This document shows, one piece after another, positions 39,729-47,891 of a stretch of DNA of 64,000 bases (its first letter is position 1; every line of letters starts with the position of its first letter). The notes below the pieces were generated by a model that saw only the letters and a list, made by a program, of their open reading frames with translations, was not told where the DNA came from and ran no database searches. The stretch comes from DATDAH01 sp963845425 (lineage in GTDB: Bacteria > Actinomycetota > Acidimicrobiia > Acidimicrobiales > DATDAH01), in contig CAWJSC010000004.1 in NCBI GenBank assembly GCA_963845425.1, positions 54,551 to 118,550 on the forward strand, in the 5' to 3' direction. The position numbers and the translations under genes were made by a program.

Positions 39729-40715
39729 TCACGCCTCGGTGCGTTCCCGGGCGGCGAGGGCCCGCCAGAGGGTGCGGTAGTCCGGGTACTCGAGGTCGGG
39801 GACGACCCAGCCGGCGGCGACCAGCTCGTCGTGGAGCTGGGGCAGGTGCTGGAAGGGCACACCCATGTCGACGTGGTGGGCCAGGTGCCAGCCGGTGTTG
39901 AAGGGCACGATCCAGAACCGGGGCAGCCAGGACTGCTGGACGTGGTGGGTGGTCTCCCGCCGGTCCTTGGACTGGATCATCCCGCCGTGCTCGGCGATGG
40001 CCCGGAGCCGATTGATGACCCGCCACCCCGTCATCCAGGGGATGAGCCAGAGGAAGAGGTAGAGCTCGGGCCGACCGAAGGCAGTGAAGGCGGCGAGGAT
40101 CACGAGCTGGGTGCCGAGGATGCGCATGGCCACGCCGCGGGTGCGGTCGTACTGCAGGCCGCGGAACAGGCCCTTCAGGTTCTTCCAGCCGGAGAGGCCC
40201 AGGGCGTCCCGGCGGAGCTTGCGGACCAGGGAGTCGGGCGTGATCGGGTAGTGGGCGTAGAGGTTGACGTCGGGTTCTTCGGGGCCCATCTCGTCTCGAT
40301 GGTGGGCGAAGTGGCTGCGGCGGTAGACGTCGAAGGGGACGAAGCCCGGGTACGAGAGCCCCCAGCGGCCGATGCCGTCGTTGGCCCAGCGCTTCGAGAA
40401 CAGCAACCGGTGGGCGGCCTCGTGGCCGAGGATCCCGTAGAGGGCGAAGGCCCGGCCCATCAGCACGAAGGTCGCGACCCACATGACCGGGTGGCTGATC
40501 CAGGCGGCCAGCGCGATGAGCCCGAAGGACTGGGCCCAGACCGACAGGACGTTGCCCAGGTTGCGCAGGTTCGGGATGCGGCGCAGCTCGGCCCGGATCT
40601 CCGGCACCGGCTTACCCGAGGCCAGCAGGCGCTGGGTGGGCAGCGTCTGTGGGAGCAGCTCGGCGGGCGGCACCATCGTCTGGTGCTCGCGGACGTGATC
40701 GACCAGCACGGTCAT
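39729..40715 (-). CDS. Fatty acid desaturase family protein
   Basis: A 328-residue membrane di-iron desaturase or hydroxylase. Three histidine boxes: GHEAAH (98-103 or so), HFAHH and, near the C-terminus, HLAHHVDMG. Two pairs of membrane helices (LGNVLSVWAQSFGLIALAAW / VMWVATFVLMGRAFALYGIL, and LGTQLVILAAFTAF / YLFLWLIPWMTGWRVI) place them on the cytoplasmic side. Acts on fatty acyl chains of lipids or CoA/ACP, or on carotenoids or alkanes; not decided. Its start lies 29 bp from the divergent PaaX-like regulator, which may control it. Start ATG 40715. Confidence 0.9.
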   Translation of the reverse strand: MTVLVDHVREHQTMVPPAELLPQTLPTQRLLASGKPVPEIRAELRRIPNLRNLGNVLSVWAQSFGLIALAAWISHPVMWVATFVLMGRAFALYGILGHEAAHRLLFSKRWANDGIGRWGLSYPGFVPFDVYRRSHFAHHRDEMGPEEPDVNLYAHYPITPDSLVRKLRRDALGLSGWKNLKGLFRGLQYDRTRGVAMRILGTQLVILAAFTAFGRPELYLFLWLIPWMTGWRVINRLRAIAEHGGMIQSKDRRETTHHVQQSWLPRFWIVPFNTGWHLAHHVDMGVPFQHLPQLHDELVAAGWVVPDLEYPDYRTLWRALAARERTEA

Positions 40716-40744
40716 GGCCCTACGTTACACTTTCCCGACACGCG
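40716..40744. promoter_or_regulatory. Compact divergent promoter of the desaturase and PaaX-like genes
   Basis: Only 29 bp separate the two ATGs. TACACT, 14-19 bp before the PaaX ATG, resembles a -10 element on the plus strand, and TAACGT serves as a candidate on the minus strand. Neither gene can have a ribosome site, so leaderless messages with -35 regions inside the opposite gene are likely. Confidence 0.45.
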
Positions 40745-41518
40745 ATGGAACTCCGTGACGACACCCGCCCGCTGACGGCCCGTTCCGTCGTGGCCTCGAC
40801 CCTCCTGGGCGTCCGGCCGCCGGAGCTGCCCGCCCACTCCCTGGTGGCATCGGCTGGCCTCTTCGGCATCGCCGAGGGCACCGTCCGCACCGCCCTGTCC
40901 CGGATGGTGACCGCAGGGGAGTTGACCGTCGCCGATGGCCGCTACGCCCTGGCCGGCCCGTTCCTGTCCCGCCGCGAGCGTCAGGACGAGAGCCGGTCCG
41001 GCCGCTCGGCGGCGTGGGAAGGCGACTGGGAGCTCGCCGTGGTCGAGGGTGACCGCCGGCTCGCGTCCGACCGGTCCGCGCTGCGGCGGGCGATGCGGGA
41101 CCTCCGGCTGGCCGAGCTGCGGGAGGGCGTCTGGCTGCGCCCCGCCAACCTCCATCCCAGTCGCCTGCCCGAGGCCCGGGCCGTGGTGGCCACGCAGTGC
41201 CTGGCCTTCACCGGCCGTCCGGAGGACGAGCTGGCCCTCCGCCTGTGGGACCTCGATGGCTGGGCCGCCGCGGCCCGCCGGCTCGACGCCGAGCTGACGG
41301 CCCTCGGGCCCCGGCTGGACCACCCCGACGAGCTGGCCGCCGGCTTCGTCCTGTCCGCCGCCGTCCTCCGCCACCTGCAGGCGGACCCCCTCCTCCCGCC
41401 CGAGCTGCTGCCACCCGACTGGCCCGGGCCCTCGCTCCGGCAGGGGTACGAGACCTACGACGCCACCTTCAAGGCCAGCTGGGAGACCCACCTCCGCAAC
41501 CTGCGCCGCGACGCCTGA
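40745..41518 (+). CDS. PaaX family transcriptional regulator
   Basis: A 257-residue regulator of the PaaX type. The N-terminal winged-helix domain (LTARSVVASTLLGVRPPELPAHSLVASAGLFGIAEGTVRTALSRMVTAGELTVADGRYALAGPF) is followed by the characteristic middle and C-terminal domains (WEGDWELAVVEG, RLAELREGVWLRPANL, AAGFVLSAAVLRHLQADPLLPPELLPPDWPG). Known relatives bind phenylacetyl-CoA; here a different acyl-CoA may be the signal. It is divergent from the desaturase. Start ATG 40745. Confidence 0.88.
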   Translation: MELRDDTRPLTARSVVASTLLGVRPPELPAHSLVASAGLFGIAEGTVRTALSRMVTAGELTVADGRYALAGPFLSRRERQDESRSGRSAAWEGDWELAVVEGDRRLASDRSALRRAMRDLRLAELREGVWLRPANLHPSRLPEARAVVATQCLAFTGRPEDELALRLWDLDGWAAAARRLDAELTALGPRLDHPDELAAGFVLSAAVLRHLQADPLLPPELLPPDWPGPSLRQGYETYDATFKASWETHLRNLRRDA

Positions 41519-41651
41519 TCCAGCGGCTCGGGCTGGAGAGACCGAAGGCAACCACGGGGGCCGGGCTTCTACGGCTGGGCTCGGCGGTGCCCTCACGCCC
41601 GTTTCGCCACCGCCCGTGACGGTCCGCCCCGACTCCGACGCACCTGGGTTG

Positions 41652-41698
41652 TTCTCGAGGCAATAGCTGTCGGAATCCGACAGCTATTGCCTCGAGAA
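41652..41698. repeat. Perfect 23-bp inverted repeat with a single central base
   Basis: The left arm 41652-41674 (TTCTCGAGGCAATAGCTGTCG + GA) and the right arm 41676-41698 are exact reverse complements around the one base at 41675. It is AT-rich for this genome and lies between the PaaX-like gene (stop 41518) and the MBL gene (start 41858). As RNA it would be a 22-bp hairpin with a GAA loop. No T-run follows on either side. The rest of the 339-bp gap shows nothing recognisable. Confidence 0.85.
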
Positions 41699-41857
41699 GG
41701 GGAATCTCGCGAGGGCTCGACACGGTGCGTGAGATCTGACGCTCCAGCCGTCGTTTCCCGCCCCCGAGGGCCGGCGGCTCGTCCCCCCGCCCCCTGGTTG
41801 CGTCGGTGTCGGTGTCAGTCGACCGCCGACCCGATGGGGCCCCCGTAGCCTGGACCG

Positions 41858-42574
41858 ATGGCCGACGATCGCCTCTACTTCCGCCAGCTGCTCGCCGGGC
41901 GGGACTTCGCCACCACGGATCAGCTGGCCCGCCAGATGGTCAACTTCGTCTACCTGATCGGGGACCGGGAGACCGGCGAGGCCGTGGTCGTCGACCCCGC
42001 CTACGGCATCAAGGACCTGCTGGGCATCCTCGACGAGGACGGCATGGAGCTGGTCGGCGCCCTGGCCACCCACTACCACCCGGACCACGTGGGCGGGGAC
42101 ATGATGGGCTACTCCATCGCCGGCGTGAACGAGCTGCTGCGCCTGCGTCCGGTACCGATCCACGTCCAAGCCGACGAGGCAGAGTGGGTCAAGCGGGTGA
42201 CCGGTGCCGACGACACCGATCTGGTCACCCACGTCAGCAGCGACATCGTCCAGGTCGGAGCCATCCCCATCGAGCTCATCCACACGCCGGGCCACACCCC
42301 CGGCAGCCAGTGCTTCCTGGTCGACAACCGCCTCGTCGCCGGCGACACCCTCTTCCTCGAGGGCTGTGGCCGCACCGACCTCCCCGGTGGTGACCCGCGG
42401 GCTCTCTACGAGAGCGTGACCCAGAAGCTGGCCAAGGTCCCCGACGACGCGACGCTCTTCCCCGGTCACCTCTACTCCGCCGAGCCTTCCCAGTCCATGG
42501 GCGAGACGCGGCAGTTCAACTTCGTGTTCAAGCCGAAGACGGAGGAGCAGTGGCTCGCCATGTTCGGCAGCTGA
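41858..42574 (+). CDS. MBL-fold metallo-hydrolase (glyoxalase II / persulfide dioxygenase-like)
   Basis: A 238-residue MBL-fold enzyme. Metal motif HYHPDHVGGD (about 72-81), then HTPGHTPGSQCFLVDN (second His), VAGDTLFLEGCGRTDLPGGDP and the final FPGHLYSAEPSQSMGETRQ (third His). GCGRTDLPGGDP is typical of glyoxalase II-like and sulfur dioxygenase-like groups. Thioester hydrolysis or thiol-persulfide oxidation are the likely choices; not decided. Start ATG 41858. Ends 6 bp before the convergent lipoprotein gene. Confidence 0.87.
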   Translation: MADDRLYFRQLLAGRDFATTDQLARQMVNFVYLIGDRETGEAVVVDPAYGIKDLLGILDEDGMELVGALATHYHPDHVGGDMMGYSIAGVNELLRLRPVPIHVQADEAEWVKRVTGADDTDLVTHVSSDIVQVGAIPIELIHTPGHTPGSQCFLVDNRLVAGDTLFLEGCGRTDLPGGDPRALYESVTQKLAKVPDDATLFPGHLYSAEPSQSMGETRQFNFVFKPKTEEQWLAMFGS

Positions 42575-42580
42575 CCTCGA

Positions 42581-43213
42581 TCAGCGGGGGGCGCGGACCA
42601 GCGCGCCGTAGAGGATCTCGGCGTAGGCGGTGAGGTCCTCGGTGTCGCGGGCGCTGACCTCGTCGTTCACCAGGAAGTAGAGGAGGGCCGAGCGCTTCAC
42701 CACGGCCATTTCCCGGACCATCTGCTCCTCGTCGACCAGGATCCCGATCGTCTCGCCCTCGACGGGCTCGGTGATGACCGTGCCGCCCTCGGCGAAGCCG
42801 GTGCCGGTCTCCAGGACGTCGGCCAGATGGGCCGGGCCGTCGGCCGCAGTGGTCGGGGCCAGGTAGTGCAGGGTCAGCGCGGGGTCATCGATCGACGGCC
42901 ACGAGCACTGGCCGGTGACCAGGGCGGGCACCCCGGCGTCGGGATCGGGCTCGTCGGCCGGCGGGGCCTCACCGACGCCGGCGTCCTCCAGGACGCGGTC
43001 GAGGTCGACCTCCCTCAGCAGGGCGCAGACATCGACCTCGGTCACCGCCCGGGGCGGGATCGTGGTCGTGGTGCTCGACGGGGGCAGGGTGGTGGTCGGC
43101 GCCGTCGTGGACGAGGCGGCGTCGTCCTCGCCCGAGGAGCACCCGGTGACCAGCGCCAGGGCCAGAGCGATGGCGGCGAGCCGTCGGACGACGGGAGGAC
43201 GGACCGCGGACAT
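42581..43213 (-). CDS. Lipoprotein, DUF3558-like
   Basis: A 210-residue lipoprotein: signal peptide with lipobox VTGC (Cys ~25), a Thr/Ser/Pro-rich linker (DDAASSTTAPTTTLPPSSTTTT) and a domain with VDVCALLREVDLDRVLE, ALVTGQCSWPSIDDPALTLHYL and VVKRSALLYFLVNDE. Two cysteines (CALL and QCSW) are placed as in DUF3558, a family of actinobacterial lipoproteins of unknown role. Start ATG 43213. It is followed by the gamma-glutamylcyclotransferase-like gene upstream on the same strand. Confidence 0.72.
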   Translation of the reverse strand: MSAVRPPVVRRLAAIALALALVTGCSSGEDDAASSTTAPTTTLPPSSTTTTIPPRAVTEVDVCALLREVDLDRVLEDAGVGEAPPADEPDPDAGVPALVTGQCSWPSIDDPALTLHYLAPTTAADGPAHLADVLETGTGFAEGGTVITEPVEGETIGILVDEEQMVREMAVVKRSALLYFLVNDEVSARDTEDLTAYAEILYGALVRAPR

Positions 43214-43226
43214 GGCGGGAGCGAGG

Positions 43227-43829
43227 CTACCCAGGCCCGGTTACCGCCCCCAGGGCAACCCGCAGCTCGTCGGTCGTCCAGTGCCCGGTCATCCCGGGTC
43301 GGGAGGCGAGGTAGGCCGCCGCCCGGTCGGTGGTCAGGCCGTGGGCCTCGGCCAGGCCGGTGGCGATGGCCCGCAGGTACGCGGCGTTCGGCCGTGTGCA
43401 GGTCGTGGGGTCGAGGCGGTCGGGGCCGGTGAAGGTCACGACCGGCACCGCCTCGTGGTGGCCGAGGCCGATCAAGGCGTCGTAGCGGCCGCCGCCGACC
43501 ACCCGCACCTCGCCCTCGGCCAGAGTCCCCGGGTCGGTCCCCGGGTCGTGACCCGGCCCCGACTCCAGGGCGTGCAGGGCGGCCCACTGGGTCCCGCTGA
43601 GCAACCAGGCCCGGGCCAGCGTGGCCGGCGGATCGAGGGGGGCGTGGTCGACATAGCCCCGGCCCCCGCCCCAGATCACGGATTCACCGGCGAAGAAGAA
43701 GGGGTGGCCGATGACGATCGGCCGGTCGACCCGGGGTGGCGCCGGGTCGGGGCCACGGTTCAGGTAGGCCTGCAGCCGGGCCCGGCCCAGGTTCGACCCG
43801 TAGGCCACGTACCAGACGAGACCGCCCAC
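43227..43829 (-). CDS. Gamma-glutamylcyclotransferase-like protein
   Basis: A 200-residue protein of the BtrG/gamma-glutamylcyclotransferase fold: VWYVAYGSNLGRARLQAYL at the start, then ESVIWGGGRGYVDHAPLDPPATLARAWLLSGTQW and GLGHHEAVPVVTFT. The YGSNL substrate-binding loop is intact; the catalytic Glu is not certain. Substrate could be gamma-glutamyl amides or glutathione-like thiols. GTG at 43829 is preferred; an ATG at 43856 in frame would overlap the ATG of the divergent alkylsulfatase gene head to head. Confidence 0.75.
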   Translation of the reverse strand: MGGLVWYVAYGSNLGRARLQAYLNRGPDPAPPRVDRPIVIGHPFFFAGESVIWGGGRGYVDHAPLDPPATLARAWLLSGTQWAALHALESGPGHDPGTDPGTLAEGEVRVVGGGRYDALIGLGHHEAVPVVTFTGPDRLDPTTCTRPNAAYLRAIATGLAEAHGLTTDRAAAYLASRPGMTGHWTTDELRVALGAVTGPG

Positions 43830-43854
43830 GCCCCTTGTGGTAGCACGCAGGCCC

Positions 43855-45129
43855 ATGGCTGACCTGTTGGCGCTGTCCGAGCGGGTGATCGACCACGGCG
43901 AGTACGAGGGCCAGAAGTCCGTCAACCGCATCACCACCGAGTTGTCCGAGGTGGCCGAAGGCATCGCGGTCGTCGAGGCCTTCTCGCACGTCGTCGCCTT
44001 CCGCACCGGTGCGGGCCTCGTCCTCTTCGACACCAGCCTCGACGCCCTGGCCCCGGCCTGTCTCGCCTCCCTGCGCCACTGGTCCGACGACTCCGTGCGG
44101 GCGATCGTCTACACCCACGGTCACCGGGACCACGCCGCGGGGACCCGCACCTACCTGAACGAGGCGGACGCCCGGGCCGACGCCCGCCCCGAGATCATCG
44201 GCCACGAGAACGTGGCCGCTCGCTTCGACCGCTACGAGCTGACCGACGGCTACAACGCGGTGATCAACGCCCGCCAGTTCGGTGACCGGCTCGGTCGTCG
44301 CGGCGAGGCGGCGGGGACCTTCTTCGACGACTGGGTCCGCCCCGACCGCACCTACCGCCTCGAGGACACCGTCACCTACGGCGACAGCACCTTCGACCTG
44401 CACCACGGCAAAGGCGAGACCGACGACCACACCTGGACCTGGGTGCCCGAGCACCGGGCGGTCGTCGCCGGCGACTTCTTCATCTGGGTCTTCCCCAACG
44501 CCGGCAACCCCCAGAAGGCCCAGCGCTACCCGCGGGAGTGGGCCGAGGCCCTGCGGGCCATGGCGGCGACCGAGCCTGAGCTCTTCCTGCCCGCCCACGG
44601 CCTGCCCATCGGCGGGCGGGACCGCATCCAGCGGCTCCTGCTCGGCGTGGCCGACACCCTCGACCAGCTGGTGGCCGACGTGCTGGCCCGGATGAACGCG
44701 GGTGAGCCGCTGGACACGATCGTCCACGAGGTCCGGGTGCCCCAGGCCGTGCTCGACCAGCCGTGGATGCAGCCCGTCTACGACGAGCCGGAGTTCGTGG
44801 TCCGCAACATCTGGCGCCTGTACGGCGGGTGGTACGACGGCAACCCGGCCCGCCTGAAGCCTCCGGCCGACGCCGCCGTCGCCGCTGAGGTGGTGGCCCT
44901 GGCCGGCGGGGTCGACGCGCTCGTGGCCCGAGCCGCCGAGCTCGCCGCGACCGGGGACCTGCGTCTCGCCGCCCAGCTGGCCGAGTGGGCCGTGGGCGCG
45001 GCCCCGGACGACACGGGCGCCCACGGGGTACGGGCCGACGTCTACGCCGCCCGCCGCCAGGAGGAGTCCAGCCTCATGGCCAAGGGCGTCTTCGGCGCCG
45101 CGGCCCGCGACAGCCGCCCCGCGGGCTGA
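43855..45129 (+). CDS. Alkyl/aryl-sulfatase of the MBL fold
   Basis: A 424-residue metallo-beta-lactamase-fold sulfatase (SdsA1/Pseudomonas-type), cleaving primary or secondary alkyl sulfates. Seen: YTHGHRDHAAG metal motif, IIGHENVAARFDRY, LHHGKGETDDHTWTWVP, VAGDFFIWVFPNAGNPQK and HGLPIGG; the dimerisation domain begins at VRNIWRLYGGWYDGNPARLKP. A C-terminal TPR-like helical part follows (LAATGDLRLAAQLAEWAVGAAPDD). No signal peptide. Start ATG 43855. With the two formylglycine sulfatases this makes three sulfatase types in the window. Confidence 0.9.
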   Translation: MADLLALSERVIDHGEYEGQKSVNRITTELSEVAEGIAVVEAFSHVVAFRTGAGLVLFDTSLDALAPACLASLRHWSDDSVRAIVYTHGHRDHAAGTRTYLNEADARADARPEIIGHENVAARFDRYELTDGYNAVINARQFGDRLGRRGEAAGTFFDDWVRPDRTYRLEDTVTYGDSTFDLHHGKGETDDHTWTWVPEHRAVVAGDFFIWVFPNAGNPQKAQRYPREWAEALRAMAATEPELFLPAHGLPIGGRDRIQRLLLGVADTLDQLVADVLARMNAGEPLDTIVHEVRVPQAVLDQPWMQPVYDEPEFVVRNIWRLYGGWYDGNPARLKPPADAAVAAEVVALAGGVDALVARAAELAATGDLRLAAQLAEWAVGAAPDDTGAHGVRADVYAARRQEESSLMAKGVFGAAARDSRPAG

Positions 45130-45217
45130 TCCCACGACGGAGAGTTCGGCTCAAGTCCTCCGGGGAGGTGCCGACGCTTCCTGTAGGTCATCCGGCCTAT
45201 TCCAGGAGACACGCACC

Positions 45218-46102
45218 ATGTCCGATGCCATCGCCCCTGTCCCGATCAGCGACGAGACCACTCGCCGGCTGTTCGGCGAGCCCAGCTTCCGCGTCGCCAA
45301 GCGCGGCGGCTACAACCCGGGCGACGTGGCCGAGTTCCTGGGTGGGCTGGGCAGCCAGATGCTCAGCCTCATCGGTCGACTGCGCAAGGCCGAGTCCGAT
45401 GTCGAGGTCCTGAAGACCGAGCTCGACCACTGGCAGGCCCGTACGCGGGACGCCGAGGCGACCCGCGAGACCTTCGAGCGCACCCTGGCCCTCGCCGAAG
45501 ACACCGCCAATGCCACCGTGGCCGACGCCCGCCACCGGGCCGCCGGGATCACGACCAACGCCGAAGCCAACGCCGACGAACTGATCGGCCAGGCCCGCAA
45601 CCAGTCCTTCCAGATGGTCGAGCAGGCCCGTCAGGATGCCCAGCGCTGCTACGCGGACGAGCGCATGAAGGTGCGTGAGGACTGGCAGCGGGTCCAGGAC
45701 GAGTCCGCCCAGCTGGAGACCCTCCGCCTCGCCGTGGCTGCGGAGACCATGGCGCTCGAGGAGGTCCGAAACCAGCTCCGGACCCGCATCCGCATGGCCG
45801 CCAGCGAGATGCTCCAGGTGGCCGAGAGCCCCGACTGCCTGGGTCAGCCTGTGGCCCGGGGCATGCCGGAGAAGCCCCGTGAGGTGGCCCCCACGACCCC
45901 GGCGGTCGCCAACGAGCTGGCCGAGTCGGCCCTCGAAGCCGACTCGCAGCCCACCGACGCCGCCGAGATCACCCCGCCGGCCATCGAGCCCATCGGCGTG
46001 GCCGGGGGCTTCGGCAACCCCAAGGCGGACGCCGCCTTCGAGCGCTTCATGTCCGATGACATCGAGGACGAGCCCAGTCGGGACTGGATCCTCGCCGGTT
46101 AG
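45218..46102 (+). CDS. DivIVA-like coiled-coil protein with C-terminal FMSD-DEPSR-W motif
   Basis: A 294-residue cytoplasmic protein. An N-terminal ~45-residue segment with YNPGDVAEFLGGLGSQML resembles the DivIVA/Wag31 membrane-targeting region; residues ~60-215 are a long coiled coil (LRKAESDVEVLKTELDHWQAR...). A disordered Ala/Pro/Glu stretch then leads to the last ~20 residues FERFMSDDIEDEPSRDWILA. The gene at 48856 has the same plan and almost the same final peptide. Likely a polar-growth or division scaffold; that is inference. The stop (TAG, 46100-46102) overlaps the stop of the convergent hydrolase gene. Confidence 0.75.
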   Translation: MSDAIAPVPISDETTRRLFGEPSFRVAKRGGYNPGDVAEFLGGLGSQMLSLIGRLRKAESDVEVLKTELDHWQARTRDAEATRETFERTLALAEDTANATVADARHRAAGITTNAEANADELIGQARNQSFQMVEQARQDAQRCYADERMKVREDWQRVQDESAQLETLRLAVAAETMALEEVRNQLRTRIRMAASEMLQVAESPDCLGQPVARGMPEKPREVAPTTPAVANELAESALEADSQPTDAAEITPPAIEPIGVAGGFGNPKADAAFERFMSDDIEDEPSRDWILAG

Positions 46103-46923
46103 TTCAGCAACTGGGAGATCTGGGTGAGGACCTCGCCGTAGGCGGGGTGCTGGATGTCGATGAGCTGGAAGTGCCCGGCATTGGGGACCGTGACCAACGC
46201 GGCCGGGTCTCCGGCCGCCTGGGCCAAGGCGACGTAGTCCTGGGACTGGCGCACCGGGACGACGTCGTCGTCGATGCCGTGGACCAGGCGCTGACGGCGC
46301 CCGGTCGGCAGCCGGGCCGCCGGTGACGCCTCCCGATACCGGTCCGGCACGTCGGCCGGCGTGCCGCCCAGCACCCGGGAACAGGCTCCGGCCAGCAGGT
46401 CCTCTTCGACGCAGGACTCCAGGTCGGTCAAGCCGGCGAGGGAGAGAAACCCCCGGGGCCGGACAGGACCGTCACGGCCCGCCGCCCACAGCGCGAGGGT
46501 CCCGCCGGCGGAGTGGCCCACGACCACCACGCGTTCGAGGTCCACCGGCTGGTCCTCAGCCAGGACGGCCAGGTGGTCGATGGCGGCGGCGACGTCGTCG
46601 AAGGTCCCGGGCCACCCGCCGCCGGGCTCGCCCACCCGCCGGTACTCCACGTTCCAGACGACGTAACCCTCCCGGCGGAGGTCCTGGGCGACCGGTTTGA
46701 TGATCGACAGGTCCTCCTCGGCCTCCCATGCCCCGCCGTGGAGGAGCACGACCGTTGCCCGCGGATCGCCGCTGGGGACGTAGAGGTCCCCGAACTGGGA
46801 ACCGGCCTCGCCGTAGTCGATGCGGTCCGGCCCGTCGTCCTCGAAGAAGCCGCAGGCTGCGGCGGTGCCGACGATCCCGGCCGCCACGCCGGCGCGGAGG
46901 AACTCGCGACGCGAGAGGGTCAC
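46099..46923 (-). CDS. Exported alpha/beta hydrolase lipoprotein (Tat signal)
   Basis: A 274-residue hydrolase with a twin-arginine leader (SRREFLRAGVAAGIVG) and lipobox AAAC, thus a surface lipoprotein. Alpha/beta hydrolase core: oxyanion HGGAW, nucleophile elbow GHSAGG, acid Asp in VHGIDDDVVPV, His in NAGHFQ. This is the esterase/lipase family of acetyl-esterase-like enzymes (kynurenine formamidase/BD-FAE-like). GTG or ATG: the GTG at 46923 starts the signal peptide. The substrate is unknown. Confidence 0.87.
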   Translation of the reverse strand: MTLSRREFLRAGVAAGIVGTAAACGFFEDDGPDRIDYGEAGSQFGDLYVPSGDPRATVVLLHGGAWEAEEDLSIIKPVAQDLRREGYVVWNVEYRRVGEPGGGWPGTFDDVAAAIDHLAVLAEDQPVDLERVVVVGHSAGGTLALWAAGRDGPVRPRGFLSLAGLTDLESCVEEDLLAGACSRVLGGTPADVPDRYREASPAARLPTGRRQRLVHGIDDDVVPVRQSQDYVALAQAAGDPAALVTVPNAGHFQLIDIQHPAYGEVLTQISQLLN

Positions 46924-46932
46924 GAGTGGCGC

Positions 46933-47835
46933 CTACCCGGTGGCGACGAGACGGCGAACCTCGGCCAACCGCTCGATCGATGCGAGGGCGTCAGCCTGGT
47001 CCGGGGCCAGTTGACGGACGACGATCTCGTCGAAGCCGGCCGCGCCGACGGCGATGAAGCGCTCGGCCACCTGCTCGATGGTGCCCGTGACCAGGGCGGA
47101 CAGGTCGAAGCCCCGGTAGCCGGTCTGCTCGAGGGGCCCGGCCACCCGGGCCACGTCGGCCTCGTCGGCGCCGACGAACACGTCCCGGCGCAGCGGGCGG
47201 CACGGCGGCTCGACGCCGTGGTCGAGGTACTCGGCCAGCTTGGCGGCCGCGTCGGTGTCGGTCAGCTCCGGCCCGGCGTACCACGTGTCGCCCATCCGGG
47301 CCGCCCGGGCCAGGGCCTTGGGTCCGGCCCCTCCGATCCAGATCTCGACCGGTTCGGGCGGGGTGGGGCTGATCCGGGCCTGCCGCAGGCCCCACGGCCC
47401 GTCGGGCTCGTCCACCACCTCGCCCGCCAGGAGTGCCTTGACCGCCTCGAGGCCGGCCTCGAACCGGGCCCCGCGACCGGCCAGGGGGACCCCCATCGGC
47501 CCGAACTGGTCCTCGCCGCCCCCGATGGCGCACTGGAAGACGAAGGTGCCGGTGCCGAGGGCGGCTAGCGTGCCGACCTGCTCGGCCACCACCAGCGGAT
47601 GCCAGAGCGGGAGCAGCCAGAGTGCGCCGAAGCGTCGGTCCGGCCATTCGGCCGCGATCCGGCCCAGGATCGGCGAGTTCTGGTAGTAGGGCACGGGCGT
47701 GGCGTGGTGGTCGCCCACGTAGAGACCTTCCAGACCTGCGGCCCGGGCGGCCCGGGCCCGCTCGATCATCTGAGCGGCGCCCACCCGGGCGTCGTCCACC
47801 AGGTAGGTGCTCGAGAGAGAGGTCGACACCCGCAT
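46933..47835 (-). CDS. LLM class F420-dependent oxidoreductase
   Basis: A 300-residue luciferase-like monooxygenase family protein, probably using coenzyme F420. Fold landmarks: MRVSTSLSSTYLVDD, AGLEGLYVGDHHATPVPYYQN, ALWLLPLWHPLVVAEQVGTLAAL, FQCAIGGGEDQFGPMGV, EIWIGGAGPKALARAARMGDTWY. Substrate unknown; such enzymes oxidise or reduce a wide range of small molecules. The ATG at 47835 fits the first strand. It is 10 bp from the hydrolase gene, same strand. Confidence 0.88.
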   Translation of the reverse strand: MRVSTSLSSTYLVDDARVGAAQMIERARAARAAGLEGLYVGDHHATPVPYYQNSPILGRIAAEWPDRRFGALWLLPLWHPLVVAEQVGTLAALGTGTFVFQCAIGGGEDQFGPMGVPLAGRGARFEAGLEAVKALLAGEVVDEPDGPWGLRQARISPTPPEPVEIWIGGAGPKALARAARMGDTWYAGPELTDTDAAAKLAEYLDHGVEPPCRPLRRDVFVGADEADVARVAGPLEQTGYRGFDLSALVTGTIEQVAERFIAVGAAGFDEIVVRQLAPDQADALASIERLAEVRRLVATG

Positions 47836-47891
47836 CGGGCCAGTATGTCGATCCTCGGCCACGGGCGTCGGTTCACCCCGGTGGGGGCGGC

